Positions 1-8,263 are shown, counted from the stretch's first letter. The stretch is 64,000 bases of DNA from DATGZH01 sp035297265 (GCA_035297265.1 DATGZH010000019.1:1-64000), one strand, 5' to 3'. Notes: a model not told the origin generated them from the sequence alone. Translations and numbers: made by a program.

Positions 1-96
1 GTCGATGACCAGGGCCGCCGCGTCACGACGGAACTCCTTCGGATACCGACCGCGCCGGCGTGCCGGCGTCAGCTTCTCATCAGTCACCGTTGGCAT
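1..96 (-). CDS. IS3-family transposase OrfA, N-terminus only (cut by window edge)
   Basis: On the minus strand an ATG at 96 follows a GGAGGT ribosome site (101-106) and opens a frame that runs off the window. The 32 visible residues contain RRRGRYPKEFRRDAAALVID, the usual start of the helix-turn-helix OrfA of IS3-type elements, which binds the element's terminal repeats. The rest of the element lies outside, so intactness cannot be judged. It sits 60 bp from a tRNA remnant at the edge of a mobile-DNA-rich zone. Confidence 0.75.
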   Translation of the reverse strand, partial: MPTVTDEKLTPARRRGRYPKEFRRDAAALVID

Positions 97-159
97 GACT
101 ACCTCCTATTCGGAGTGTCCGGCCAACGGGGGGATGGTCACGTGGGCGTGCGTTCGGAT

Positions 160-205
160 CCTTTCCCAAGCTGAGAACGCGGGTTCGATTCCCGTCGCCC
201 GCTCC
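160..205 (+). tRNA. tRNA-Gly 3' half remnant, possible attachment site
   Basis: The sequence from the anticodon loop (TTCCCAAGCTGAGAACGC) through a full T arm (GCGGG, loop TTCGATT, CCCGT) to the acceptor strand CGCCCGCTCC matches the 3' half of a glycine tRNA. The loop suggests a CCC or TCC anticodon. The 5' half is missing: upstream bases do not form the acceptor or D arm. Such 3' remnants are typical of att sites left when an integrase uses a tRNA gene. No integrase is visible nearby; an IS3 fragment lies just left. Confidence 0.7.
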
Positions 206-219
206 CCGTCGCCCGCTCC
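192..219 (+). repeat. 14-bp tandem duplication of the tRNA acceptor end
   Basis: CCGTCGCCCGCTCC occurs twice head to tail (192-205 and 206-219). The first copy is the 3' end of the tRNA-Gly remnant. The duplication fits a core att sequence or a slippage/recombination scar. Confidence 0.8.
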
Positions 220-301
220 CCGAGTCCCGCGTGAACGACGCTCCTGGTATTCGGCGTGAGAGCCAGATGCGAGCGAATCGCTCCGGTGCCAGACTCTGTC
301 G

Positions 302-1636
302 ATGCCTCGGGGTCCAGAGACCCGGTACGCGAGGGCTGAGGATGGAAGCCAGATCGCCTACCAGGTGATCGGTGATGGACCCCTCGATCTTGTGTACCTC
401 TCAGGGTCGCTCAGCCACGTCGACGTGCGATGGGAGTCCCCTCTGAACGCTCGCTTCCTTGAGCGATTGGCCACCTTCAGTCGTCTCGTCACCTTCGACC
501 GCCGGGGTGTGGGAGCCTCCGACCGGCTTCCGAACAACACGGTCCCTACGTGGGAAGAATGGGCAGAGGATCTGCGCGTCGTCTTGGATGTTGTGGACTC
601 CAAGACCGCCGTTCCCCTCGCCGTTGGCGACGGGGGGGCCATGGCCATCACCTTCGCCACCATGCATCCCGAGCGGGTGTCCGCGCTGGTGCTCTTCAAT
701 GTTCTTGGCAACTTCGGAGGTGAATCTGATGGCGAGCTGTCCGAAGAGTTGGTCGATCTGGTGGCCGGTGCACAAGAAGAACTCTGGGGGACACAAGACT
801 GGGTGAAAATTCTCACGCCAAGCCTGGCTGATGATCCTGTACATAGTGTCTGGCTAATGAAGTACATGCGCGCAACGGGGACGCCCAAGGCGATCGCTGC
901 TCAGACGAGGGCGACGTGGGGAACAGACGTCAGCTTTGTGGTCCCGTTGATTCGTGTCCCCACATTGGTACTTCATCGAACTGATTATGCAGGTGCCGGT
1001 ATCGACTCTGCCCGCCAACTCACGGAGCGCATCCCCAACGGCCGTTTTGTCGAGGTACCCGGTGGAGATGTCGCGCCACAGACAGAGCATGCCGAGATGA
1101 TTCTCGACACCATCGAAGAGTTCGTGACCGGTGATCGGCCATCGGCACGGGGAGATCGGTACCTCACGACCATCCTTTTCACGGACATAGTGGAGTCAAC
1201 CCGGCTCGCAGATACCCTCGGTGATCGAGCGTGGCGTGAGCGACTAGACGTCCACGACGAGATAGTCCGTGGCGAGCTGAGCAGATTTCGGGGCCGAGAG
1301 GTCAAGACAACAGGTGACGGGTTCCTCGCGACTTTCGACGGTCCGGGCCGCGCGATCCAGTGCTCTCGTGCCATCCGGGACAATGCGAGGCAGATGGACA
1401 TCCAGGTTCGGATTGGTCTTCATACCGGAGAGGTCGAAGCGCGTGGGGAGGACATTGGGGGAATCGCTGTCCACATCGGTGCACGGATAGCGGCTGTTGC
1501 CAAGCCGGGCGAGATACTTGTATCGAGAACGGTGACCGATTTGGTAGCCGGATCGGGTATCGCGTTTGAGGACAGGGGAGATCATGAACTGAAGGGCGTG
1601 CCGGACTCGTGGAGGTTGTTCGCCGCCACCACATGA
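302..1636 (+). CDS. alpha/beta-hydrolase fused to class III nucleotide cyclase
   Basis: 444 residues. Residues about 10-270 are an alpha/beta-hydrolase fold; residues about 285-440 are a class III adenylate/guanylate cyclase catalytic domain. This is the architecture of mycobacterial Rv1900c. The cyclase keeps both metal aspartates (FTDIVEST, D295; KTTGDGF, D339) and the purine-side lysine K335. The usual transition-state Asn region reads AVHIGAR, as in many actinobacterial members. The hydrolase nucleophile elbow reads AVGDGGA with Asp110 where a serine is normal, so it is probably not a serine esterase. The predicted product is cytosolic cAMP or cGMP. No Shine-Dalgarno precedes the ATG. A fragment of a second cyclase lies at 3720-3911. 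Confidence 0.85.
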   Translation: MPRGPETRYARAEDGSQIAYQVIGDGPLDLVYLSGSLSHVDVRWESPLNARFLERLATFSRLVTFDRRGVGASDRLPNNTVPTWEEWAEDLRVVLDVVDSKTAVPLAVGDGGAMAITFATMHPERVSALVLFNVLGNFGGESDGELSEELVDLVAGAQEELWGTQDWVKILTPSLADDPVHSVWLMKYMRATGTPKAIAAQTRATWGTDVSFVVPLIRVPTLVLHRTDYAGAGIDSARQLTERIPNGRFVEVPGGDVAPQTEHAEMILDTIEEFVTGDRPSARGDRYLTTILFTDIVESTRLADTLGDRAWRERLDVHDEIVRGELSRFRGREVKTTGDGFLATFDGPGRAIQCSRAIRDNARQMDIQVRIGLHTGEVEARGEDIGGIAVHIGARIAAVAKPGEILVSRTVTDLVAGSGIAFEDRGDHELKGVPDSWRLFAATT

Positions 1637-1776
1637 CCGGCAGCAGGCCCGAAGCCCACGGAGTGACGCGCCTCGTCCGGAAAATAGAGGCACTTGTTAT
1701 CGTGGTCCGCGTGAGGATCGCTGGTCAGGGGCGCCGGCTCACATCAGCTTGAGAGTGAAGGCACCCTCGCTCTCGC

Positions 1777-3417
1777 TCAGGACGTCGGATTCCGGTGGGT
1801 AGGCAAGAGTCGCTTCGCTTCACGCTGTCCACCGAGAATCGTCTGCATCTGGTTCAGTGCCTCAACGTCGGCCTCAGCCCGGTTCTGGCGCTCCTCAGGA
1901 TCGGCCGTCAGGTTGTGCAATTCGAAGAACGGGTCGGCGGCGGGGCCTGCAAACGGGTTCTTCGGGATCCCGTGGTCGGTGTTCCAGTCGTCGAGTCGCT
2001 CGTAGTAGTGGTTGAGCTTCCACAGTTCGTCTGATCGGTCCTTCCCTGTCGGCAGGCTGGCGATCGCGGACTCGATGAAACAGGGGCGATCAACCGGGGG
2101 GTAGGCCTTGCCGGTTAAGAGGTTCTGGGCAGAAATGCCCCGGGACATGTCATCCTCGGTCATGAAGTAGAGGGGTGACGAGACCGACTCAGGCGACGCC
2201 GATCCCATGATCAGCTGGCTCAGGTCGCGGCCAGGCAGTGGCTGTGCTTCGTCGTGGTGCTCGGCGACTCCGGCGGTTGCCTCTTCGAGGTCGATGCCGG
2301 CGAGTCCTAGCAGGGTCGGGACCAAGTCCACATGGCTGGTCGGCATGGCGATGCCACCGGTGAAGGTTGCGACGTCAGGTCCCTTGACGAGCAGCGGGAC
2401 CCTGACGGACTCGTCGTATGCGTTGCACCACTTCTGCTGCATGCCGCCGTGGGCGCCGAGCATGTCGCCATGATCGGAAGTGAAGACCACGATCGTGTCG
2501 TCAGCCATGCCTGACACCTCGAGCGATTCGAGGATCCGTCCGATCGCCTGGTCGACGAGTTTCTGCAGGAAGTAGTACAGACGGCGGTAGCCGACGTCGG
2601 TGGGCTGCTCGTAGACCATGCTCCACCAAGCGGTCTTCCACTGCTCCTGGCAAGCGGGTCGCCCGTCGAATGTGTCGGACTGCGACGGTGCCTCGGGAAT
2701 CTCGGGCACCGTGTCGTCGGGCGGTGCCTGCTTCCATATCTGGTCATACATCGCTCCGTACGCCGAGATGTCGTGGGGGTTGACGAATGACGCCACGGCG
2801 AGCCACGGGCCATCGCCTCGAGCCTGCGCCAACTCGCCAAAGAGGTCGACGACCTGCTCGGCGAACACCCCGTCGCGTACGGAACCGCACTCGGCCCGGT
2901 TTGGCCCGTGCGGCTCACGACCGATCCAGCCCGAGAACCCGAATGGATCGAGTCGGTCGGCCCTCCGGTATGCCGCAACTGCGTCGGCGATCGGTTTGCC
3001 ATCGTCGTCGGAAGCCATCAGGCCCTCGTGGCTCCCCGGAATGGGCAGGTCCGCGAACGAGATGTGCCATTTACCCCGGTAGTGCGTGTGATAGCCGCCG
3101 GCACGGAACCAGTCACCGAGGGTCGGCACCGAGTCTGGGTCCAGCCAGATCATGCCCGGATCGTCGTTCTTCTTCGACGTCCCGTCGGTTTGCGACACAC
3201 CGTGGAGCGAGGGGTACTGCCCGGTGAACAACGTCGCCCGACTCGGCGTGCAGGCCGTCGACCCGGCGTAGTGACGGTGGAACTCGAGCGCTCCGGCCCG
3301 GATTGCCTCACGTGCTGTGAACTGGTTCTTTCGGAACGCCTTGACCTCGTCGGTCTCATAGGGGGGCGGATAGCGCTCCTCGTCCGTCATGATCAGCAGG
3401 ATGTTGGGTCGCTCCAT
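1777..3417 (-). CDS. type I sulfatase (formylglycine-dependent)
   Basis: 546 residues of the alkaline-phosphatase/sulfatase superfamily. It starts RPNILLIMTDEERY, supplying the first metal aspartates. CTPSRATLFTG follows, with Cys56 in the CxPSR context that is converted to formylglycine, and then FTSDHGDMLGAHG with metal ligands D315 and H316. These are the full catalytic features of arylsulfatase or choline-sulfatase-type hydrolases; the substrate is unknown. There is no signal peptide, so it is probably cytosolic. No maturase (sumF-like) is in the window. The ribosome site is weak. It is transcribed towards the cyclase gene. Confidence 0.9.
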   Translation of the reverse strand: MERPNILLIMTDEERYPPPYETDEVKAFRKNQFTAREAIRAGALEFHRHYAGSTACTPSRATLFTGQYPSLHGVSQTDGTSKKNDDPGMIWLDPDSVPTLGDWFRAGGYHTHYRGKWHISFADLPIPGSHEGLMASDDDGKPIADAVAAYRRADRLDPFGFSGWIGREPHGPNRAECGSVRDGVFAEQVVDLFGELAQARGDGPWLAVASFVNPHDISAYGAMYDQIWKQAPPDDTVPEIPEAPSQSDTFDGRPACQEQWKTAWWSMVYEQPTDVGYRRLYYFLQKLVDQAIGRILESLEVSGMADDTIVVFTSDHGDMLGAHGGMQQKWCNAYDESVRVPLLVKGPDVATFTGGIAMPTSHVDLVPTLLGLAGIDLEEATAGVAEHHDEAQPLPGRDLSQLIMGSASPESVSSPLYFMTEDDMSRGISAQNLLTGKAYPPVDRPCFIESAIASLPTGKDRSDELWKLNHYYERLDDWNTDHGIPKNPFAGPAADPFFELHNLTADPEERQNRAEADVEALNQMQTILGGQREAKRLLPTHRNPTS

Positions 3418-3489
3418 GCCTCGAACGCTACCTATGGCCCCGTGAGGTGTCTACGGCAGCGATAGCGCCCAGAGAGTCTCGGTGTCGTC

Positions 3490-3645
3490 CTAGAGACCCG
3501 CCATTACCGTGATTCGGGCGCTAGCCTGAGCCGCCCGGAGGGCCTTGTAATCCCGCTCGTTCTGGTTGGCGTACGCCTCGGCGAAGTCGGCGAGGGCCCG
3601 AACGAGGGCGATGCTGCCCGCCGAGTTTCCGAATATCGCTTGCGC
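3490..3645 (-). pseudogene. DUF2252-family protein, C-terminal fragment
   Basis: The last ~50 residues of an open frame read FAEAYANQNERDYKALRAAQ and end at 3490. This resembles the C-terminus of DUF2252 proteins (YADQNERDYxAL then an SGRI-like tail), which are normally about 400 residues. Nothing upstream (to 3747) resembles the rest of that family, so this is a relic. It lies in a cluster of truncated genes. Confidence 0.65.
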
Positions 3646-3719
3646 CTCACGCGGGGAGGCGACGCCCGATTCGGCGCTATGGCGCTGCTCTCCCCCTTTC
3701 TTGCGACGTCCAGTGCGAC

Positions 3720-3911
3720 TCAACTTTGGACAGGGAACAGCCTCCACGATCCCGGAACTCCCTTGAGCTCGTGCTCACCTCGATCGGCAAACTCAATCCC
3801 TGAGCCAGCCACTAAGTCGGTGACCGTTCGAGAGACGAGACTCTCCCGTGGTTCTGCCTTCGAGGCAACCCTTGCCCCCATATGGACAGCGATACCGCCA
3901 ATGCCGTCGCC
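3720..3911 (-). pseudogene. class III cyclase, C-terminal fragment
   Basis: The minus-strand frame ending at 3720 contains GIGGIAVHMGARVASKAEPR then LVSRTVTDLVAGSG and HELKGVPGSWRLF. It is closely similar to the C-terminal 60 residues of the hydrolase-cyclase at 302-1636. Both metal aspartates and the hydrolase domain are absent, so it is a decayed paralogue. Its 5' end abuts the VOC fragment on the opposite strand. Confidence 0.8.
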
Positions 3912-3927
3912 TTGGTGCTCATCGCCG

Positions 3928-4212
3928 TCGTTCAGCGATCCGGACGGCAACGGGTGGTTGCTCCAGGAGATCAAGACGCGGCTTCCGGGCCGGGAGTGGG
4001 AGGACTGACGATGGAGACCGGCGTCGCTCGCCAACCTGTTGCATGAGACGGCCGAGCATCACGACCCTTTCGAGAAGGCTCACGGTCCGCACAACTGGTG
4101 GAACTGGTATGCCGCCTACATGGACGCACGCGAGTATGGGCACACGCCGGACGAAGCATCAAAGGCGGCGGGTCGCTACATGAAGGAAGTCCTGCAAGTC
4201 GGGCCCCTATGA
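3928..4212 (+). pseudogene. VOC/glyoxalase-family C-terminal fragment with in-frame stop
   Basis: SFSDPDGNGWLLQEIKTRLP then GREWED leads to TGA at 4006-4008, nearly identical to the C-terminus of the intact VOC protein at 8307-8792. The same frame continues after the TGA as SLANLLHETAEHHDPFEK, HNWWNWYAAYMDAREYG and ASKAAGRYMKEV, ending at 4212. That extension is a familiar C-terminal helical tail of larger VOC (bleomycin-resistance/glyoxalase) proteins, so the gene was longer and acquired a stop. The N-terminal two thirds are missing. Confidence 0.7.
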
Positions 4213-4327
4213 GTTGATAGGGCACGACTGGCATCGCAGCACCTTGATGGAAATGAGCTCGGGTCGTCCCGTCAGTCCGTGGGGCGCTCAGCGCTGGCGG
4301 GCACGGTAGCTCTCTTCCGGTGAGGTA

Positions 4328-4756
4328 TCAGTCTCCGCCGGTAGCGAAGTGCTCGCCGTAGGGGGTGCCGGCGAAATGATCGCCTATCAGCCGGGACAAG
4401 AGGAGCAGCGTGTCCCGGGGTCGGTAGTTGGCTACGATGTGCTGCGCCTGCCCAGCGGCGTTGCGGCTGACCAGGACGACGTTGCCGATTGTCTCGCCAC
4501 GGACGCGGGCGGTGTAGTCCTCGAGAAAGCCGTTCTCGCCGTAGGGGCCGGCGAAGGTGAACTCCTGGGATTCATAAAGCGTGCGGATGTAGGCCACGAT
4601 TGAACGGACGGCATCGGCGCCCTGCACGAAGCCGTTCATCGCCGAGCCCTCAATAGTGACGTCGTCGGCCAGGCTGTTCAGCCAGACCGGATGGTAATCG
4701 CTTGCGGGGACCGACTGGCCGCTGAAGTCGACGAGCACGTTGCTCTTCATTGACAT
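4328..4756 (-). CDS. SnoaL/NTF2-like protein
   Basis: 142 residues. The ATG at 4756 follows an AGGAGG site (spacing about 8). The pattern (LNSLADDVTIEGSAMNGFVQ, then YESQEFTFAGPYGENGFLED and a late beta-strand-rich half) fits the NTF2/SnoaL-like alpha+beta cone, a fold used by small-ligand binders, ketosteroid-isomerase-like enzymes and polyketide cyclases. No catalytic set can be assigned, so the function is open. It stands alone on the minus strand between pseudogene debris and a gene-poor stretch. Confidence 0.6.
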   Translation of the reverse strand: MSMKSNVLVDFSGQSVPASDYHPVWLNSLADDVTIEGSAMNGFVQGADAVRSIVAYIRTLYESQEFTFAGPYGENGFLEDYTARVRGETIGNVVLVSRNAAGQAQHIVANYRPRDTLLLLSRLIGDHFAGTPYGEHFATGGD

Positions 4757-5212
4757 GCGGGTTCCTCCTCTGTTCGGAACAGAGCCGTGCCTTGTGCGCC
4801 GCCCAAGGTGATCGTCACGGGTTGCCGGCGGTCAAACCGGTGACCGCTGGTCCATGGCCTGGGGTTAGGTGCAGGTCTCATGATCGTCCATCCAGCGGCC
4901 CTTCGCACCTATGAAATCTCTCGTGGGCCAATTGGTCGACTTCTTGGCCGATTACCCAGTCCGTGGAGCTGCTCGCTACCGCATCTTCCAGGGCCTTTCT
5001 CCACTCATTTCGAGTTGAGCGGACCGATCGGGGATGCTGGGTACTGGTCCCCCTTTGACCGGCTCCGGGGGGTTGTTCTGTCGCGTCGATAGGAGTCCTC
5101 GTCCGGTGTAGGAGACAGTCGCTATTCGGACCGTGGTTCGTTGCACCCGAGGGCGAAAGGGAGATGAAGCGCCGCCGCGCACCCCGGCTCGGCCCGCGCG
5201 GATTAGCTCAAG
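4757..5212. other. gene-poor interval
   Basis: No convincing gene. A 35-residue frame from the ATG at about 4910 (MKSLVGQLVDFLADYPVRG, ending at TGA near 5017) looks protein-like but is unrecognised. Longer frames here are antisense or compositionally poor. It probably carries the promoter of the minus-strand gene at 4328-4756. Confidence 0.4.
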
Positions 5213-5617
5213 TTATGGACCGACAACCTCTTCAACGATCGACTCAACTGCGTCGAAGGGCGCACGCAGGGCACCCTCGATGTGGTGCCGCTCGGCCAGG
5301 AACTCCGGTGCGTTGTAACTCACCGCGACCGTTCCCTTCCCGTCCTCCCAAATCAGCACCTTGAGCGGGAGATCCAAACCCGCTAACGGCACCGCGACCA
5401 TCACCGCCGCGCCCACAGTCGGCTTCCCAAACATGACGAGTTTCGAATCGGGCATCTGCACACCAACTTGTTCGGCTGTGCCGCTGTGATCAATGACCCT
5501 GAACAGCGTGAAGCCTCGATCCGCGATCACACGCGTCAGTCGATCGACGGTCTGTGCGACGGACTTGCTGCTGTGCTTGGTGATGATCCCGGCCAAAGAT
5601 TGCGGGTTGTCCAACAT
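5213..5617 (-). CDS. DUF302-domain protein
   Basis: 134 residues from the ATG at 5617, chosen because GGAG lies just upstream; a longer frame to 5677 has no ribosome site. The sequence (SVAQTVDRLTRVIADRGFT, FGKPTVGAAVM, LPLKVLIWED, VAVSYNAPEFLAERH) is the typical DUF302 layout: a two-helix start, a mid-protein GxP turn and a WED motif before the final strand. DUF302 proteins are small, uncharacterised, and sometimes linked to redox or chlorite-stress genes; no such neighbour is present. No signal peptide or membrane segment is seen. Confidence 0.85.
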   Translation of the reverse strand: MLDNPQSLAGIITKHSSKSVAQTVDRLTRVIADRGFTLFRVIDHSGTAEQVGVQMPDSKLVMFGKPTVGAAVMVAVPLAGLDLPLKVLIWEDGKGTVAVSYNAPEFLAERHHIEGALRAPFDAVESIVEEVVGP

Positions 5618-5680
5618 CAGGACTCCTATCTTTAGGCCTTCGTTCGCGCGCATGATTCTTGCACGGGGCCTCGCCACCTC

Positions 5681-5827
5681 GTGAGCGCGCTAGATTGCCC
5701 GCTCTGGGTCGCTTATGCCACCCGGAAGGTCGCACAGATCGACGAGACGCGAGTAGGTCGGATCGCCCCGACCGCGTACGGCATCGAAATCGCCCGAACG
5801 TTGGCTGACACGGCACTAGCTACTTGA
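5681..5827 (+). CDS. short ORF of 48 residues, unrecognised
   Basis: A GTG start at 5681 opens a 48-codon frame (LWVAYATRKVAQIDETRVGR, APTAYGIEIARTLADTAL) whose TGA lies inside the 8-bp target duplication of the IS256 element. The residue mix is protein-like and looks more like the tail of a larger protein than a free peptide. It may be a relic. Confidence 0.3.
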   Translation: MSALDCPLWVAYATRKVAQIDETRVGRIAPTAYGIEIARTLADTALAT

Positions 5828-5831
5828 GGAG
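5824..5831. repeat. left target-site duplication of IS256-family element
   Basis: TTGAGGAG, identical to 7288-7295, immediately outside the left inverted repeat. Confidence 0.95.
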
Positions 5832-5863
5832 GGTGGCGTCCCGTCCCCGGTGTAAATAGACGA
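5832..5863. repeat. left inverted repeat of IS256-family element
   Basis: Begins GGTGGCGTCCCGTCCCCGG and continues TGTAAATAGACGA. It pairs with 7256-7287. Confidence 0.9.
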
Positions 5864-5915
5864 CGGGCGTAGGTTCCTTCAGGAGCTACCAACTCACGAA
5901 GGAGAACCAACGCCC

Positions 5916-7230
5916 GTGTCCACCCGAGTATCACCCACCGAGCTCATCCGCGCCGACATCGACCAGCTGTTCGCCTCCGACCGGGATCTCGGCGACGTCC
6001 TCGAAGACGTGGCCCGCCTGGGGGTTCGCCTGCTCATGCAGGCGGCCCTCGAGGCCGAGGTTCACCGAGTTCTTGGGCCGGGACCGCTACGCCCGGGGCG
6101 AGAGGTCCCGGGAGGGCAGCCGCAACGGCTACTGCCCGACCACCATCAAGACCACGGCCGGCCCGGTCACCTTGGAGCGCCCGAAGCTGCGGGGCACCGA
6201 TGCCCAGTTCGCCTCCCGGCTGCTCGGCACAGGGGTCTGTCGGACCAACGCCTTGGAGTCCCTCGTCATCGCCGGGTTCGTCCGGGGACTGTCGGTCCGC
6301 GACGTCGAAGCCACCCTGGCCGAGGCCCTCGGCCCCGAGGCGGCCCTTTCCAAGTCGACGGTCAGCCGGATCTGTGAGGCCATCAAGACCGAGTTCGACA
6401 CCTGGCGCACCCGGGACCTCAGTGGTCTCCGTCTCGACTACCTGTTCTTGGACGGGAGCCACTTCAAGTTCCACGCCGGCGCCCGGTCCGAGCCGGTGCT
6501 GGCGGCCTGGGGGATCACCACCGACGGTTCCCCCGTCCTCGTGGCCCTCTCCCCGGGCAGCTCGGAGTCCCACGACGCCTGGGCCGACTTCTTGAACGAG
6601 CTCTTGTCCCGGGGGCTCACCGAACCCCTGCTCGTGATCTCCGACGGTGCGCCGGGACTGATCGGCGCGGCCGAGGTGGTGCTGGCCCGCTCGCTTCGCC
6701 AACGTTGTCTGATCCATCGGTGCCGCAACGTGCTGGCCAAGGTGCCCAAGGCCGCCCAGGCCGAGGTGAAGGCCGAGTACTGGAAGATCTTCGACATCGA
6801 CGCCACCCCCGGCCAGAGCGCGGTCGACGAGGCCCGTCGGCGGATCGCCCGCTTTGAGCAGCACTACGAGAGCGAGTACCCCGCTGCAGTCAAGTGCCTT
6901 GTGACCGAGGTCGACTCGCTCACCGTCTACCTGCGCTTCCCGAAGGAGCACTGGTCGAGGATCCGGCACTCCAACTTCATCGAGCGCACGTTCGGGGAGA
7001 CCCGCCGGCGAGTCAAGGTCATCGGCCGGCTCCCCGGCGAGCGCAGCTGCCTCAGCCTCGTCTGGGCGGTGCTCGACCGGGCCTCACGGGGGTGGCGCGG
7101 TGTCAAGCACACACCGGCCACCACCCGGCTGCTGGCCGACCTGCGCCGCCAGCTCCTCGACCCGCCGGTGTCGATCGCACCCGAACCGAGCGAGGAGGTG
7201 GCCATCGAGACGGTCACAGCCGTCGCGTAA
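5916..7230 (+). pseudogene. IS256-family transposase, frameshifted
   Basis: The N-terminal frame from 5916 (VSPTELIRADIDQLFASDRD, ALEAEVH) is followed by a second frame from about 6063 (GRDRYARGERSREGSRNGY and onward to 7230). Reading GAGGTTCACC at 6058-6067 as GAGGTCACC restores the family phrase EVTEFLGRDRYARG, so one extra T near 6062 breaks the gene. The second part keeps Mutator-type catalytic context (LDGSHFKFHAG, VISDGAPGL, the C-terminal FIERTFGETRRR block). A sequencing error cannot be excluded. Confidence 0.9.
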
Positions 7231-7255
7231 CATCATCAACCAGGAGCCTGCGTTC

Positions 7256-7287
7256 GTCGACTTTTACACCGTCAGTGGGACGCCACC
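7256..7287. repeat. right inverted repeat of IS256-family element
   Basis: Reverse complement begins GGTGGCGTCCCACTGACGG and continues TGTAAAAGTCGACGA. It matches the left end with a few differences. Confidence 0.9.
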
Positions 7288-7295
7288 TTGAGGAG
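7288..7295. repeat. right target-site duplication of IS256-family element
   Basis: TTGAGGAG, identical to 5824-5831. Confidence 0.95.
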
Positions 7296-7420
7296 AGGGG
7301 GTGCCGGTCAAGCAGCCACCGCCGGACCGGGGTTTCGCTGAGGTCTTACGAGGGCTATTCGAGACACGGTTGTGGTGCCCGGCCGCCTCAGCGATTGTTT
7401 CCTGGCCACAGGTGTGGATG

Positions 7421-8263
7421 TCAGCTGCCAAGGAAGGCGTGAACATCAGCGGCGAACTCGGCGTGGTACTGGAACAAGAACCCGTGGGCCGCGTCCGAAT
7501 ACACCTTGAGTCGTGCGTCTGGGATCAGGCCGGCGAGCAGGTACGAGTAGTGCGGTAGGACCATGGGGTCGCTGTCGCCGTTTGCGACAAGGACCGGGAC
7601 CGTGATCGCCGCGAGTCTCTGTAGCAGGGAGTGGTCGGGGATGCCCCAGGCGCAGACGGCATCGTACTGGGCCAGCCGCGTCTGCCAGGTGGTCGGTGTG
7701 TCCCGGTTCGCCTGCCTGGCGATTATCCGCTCGAGCGACTTGCGCCCGGCGGCACTGCTGGTAGAGGTATGGGTGTAGAAGACCCGCAGGTAGCCGTCAG
7801 GGTCGCTGCCGGGCTTTCCGACGGCGTCAATGACCTCGGGCGCCCACCCGTGCATGCCGGCTGCCCCTTTGGGCGCGGACGACGCCAACACCAGTTTGTG
7901 GACCAGGTCGGGCCGGACGAGCGCCATCTCTTGGGCGACGAAGCTGCCGATCGAATACCCCAGAATGTCGACGCGCTCCAGCCCCATGGCCGCGACATAC
8001 GCCAGCGCGTCATGTGCCATCTGCTCGATGGTGGGGGGCGTGGCCGCTGAGCTGCCTCCCACGCCGGCGTTGTCGAAGGTGATAACCCGGCGATCGACCG
8101 CGAGGCCGTCGACGAGGGCCGGGTCCCAGTTGTCGAGGTTTCCCCGGAAGTGCTGCAGCAAGACCAACGGGACCGGTCCGGTGCCCATCTCTCGATAGGC
8201 GTAGGTGACGCCGTTGGCGGCGCTGCTCGCCTGGTTGGGAGCCTCGGAATAGGTGCGGGTCAT
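7421..8263 (-). CDS. alpha/beta-hydrolase
   Basis: 280 residues from the ATG at 8263 (MTRTYSEAPNQ); the open frame extends upstream to 8494, but that part is antisense-like. The triad is visible: nucleophile elbow LGYSIGSFVAQ, acid in VANGDSDPMV, and histidine in SDAAHGFLFQ. The oxyanion-side HFRG motif follows LVLLQ. It resembles non-haem chloroperoxidase/esterase-type hydrolases that act on small substrates in the cytosol. It lies 43 bp downstream of the VOC gene on the same strand, so the two probably form an operon. Confidence 0.88.
   Translation of the reverse strand: MTRTYSEAPNQASSAANGVTYAYREMGTGPVPLVLLQHFRGNLDNWDPALVDGLAVDRRVITFDNAGVGGSSAATPPTIEQMAHDALAYVAAMGLERVDILGYSIGSFVAQEMALVRPDLVHKLVLASSAPKGAAGMHGWAPEVIDAVGKPGSDPDGYLRVFYTHTSTSSAAGRKSLERIIARQANRDTPTTWQTRLAQYDAVCAWGIPDHSLLQRLAAITVPVLVANGDSDPMVLPHYSYLLAGLIPDARLKVYSDAAHGFLFQYHAEFAADVHAFLGS

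Larger units (their letters stand above)
5832..7287 (+). mobile_element. IS256-family (Mutator-type) insertion sequence, 1456 bp
   Basis: The ends are imperfect inverted repeats: both begin GGTGGCGTCCC and share CGGTGTAAA further in (left from 5832, right reading back from 7287). They are flanked by perfect 8-bp direct repeats, the size expected for IS256. The single transposase gene inside carries a one-base insertion, so the copy is probably non-autonomous. The perfect duplication implies recent insertion. It landed just after the stop of a short frame and beside a GAGGAG ribosome-site-like sequence. Confidence 0.95.

Noticed and set aside
5101..5182. ATG with GGGAG at 5164 as the start of a gene
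   Set aside because: The frame is antisense to the DUF302 gene and rich in Arg/Pro, so it is not supported.
7301..7558. Plus-strand frame of 85 residues after the IS256 element
   Set aside because: It begins with GTG near GAGGAG, but most of it runs antisense to the intact hydrolase at 7421-8263 and no family pattern is visible.
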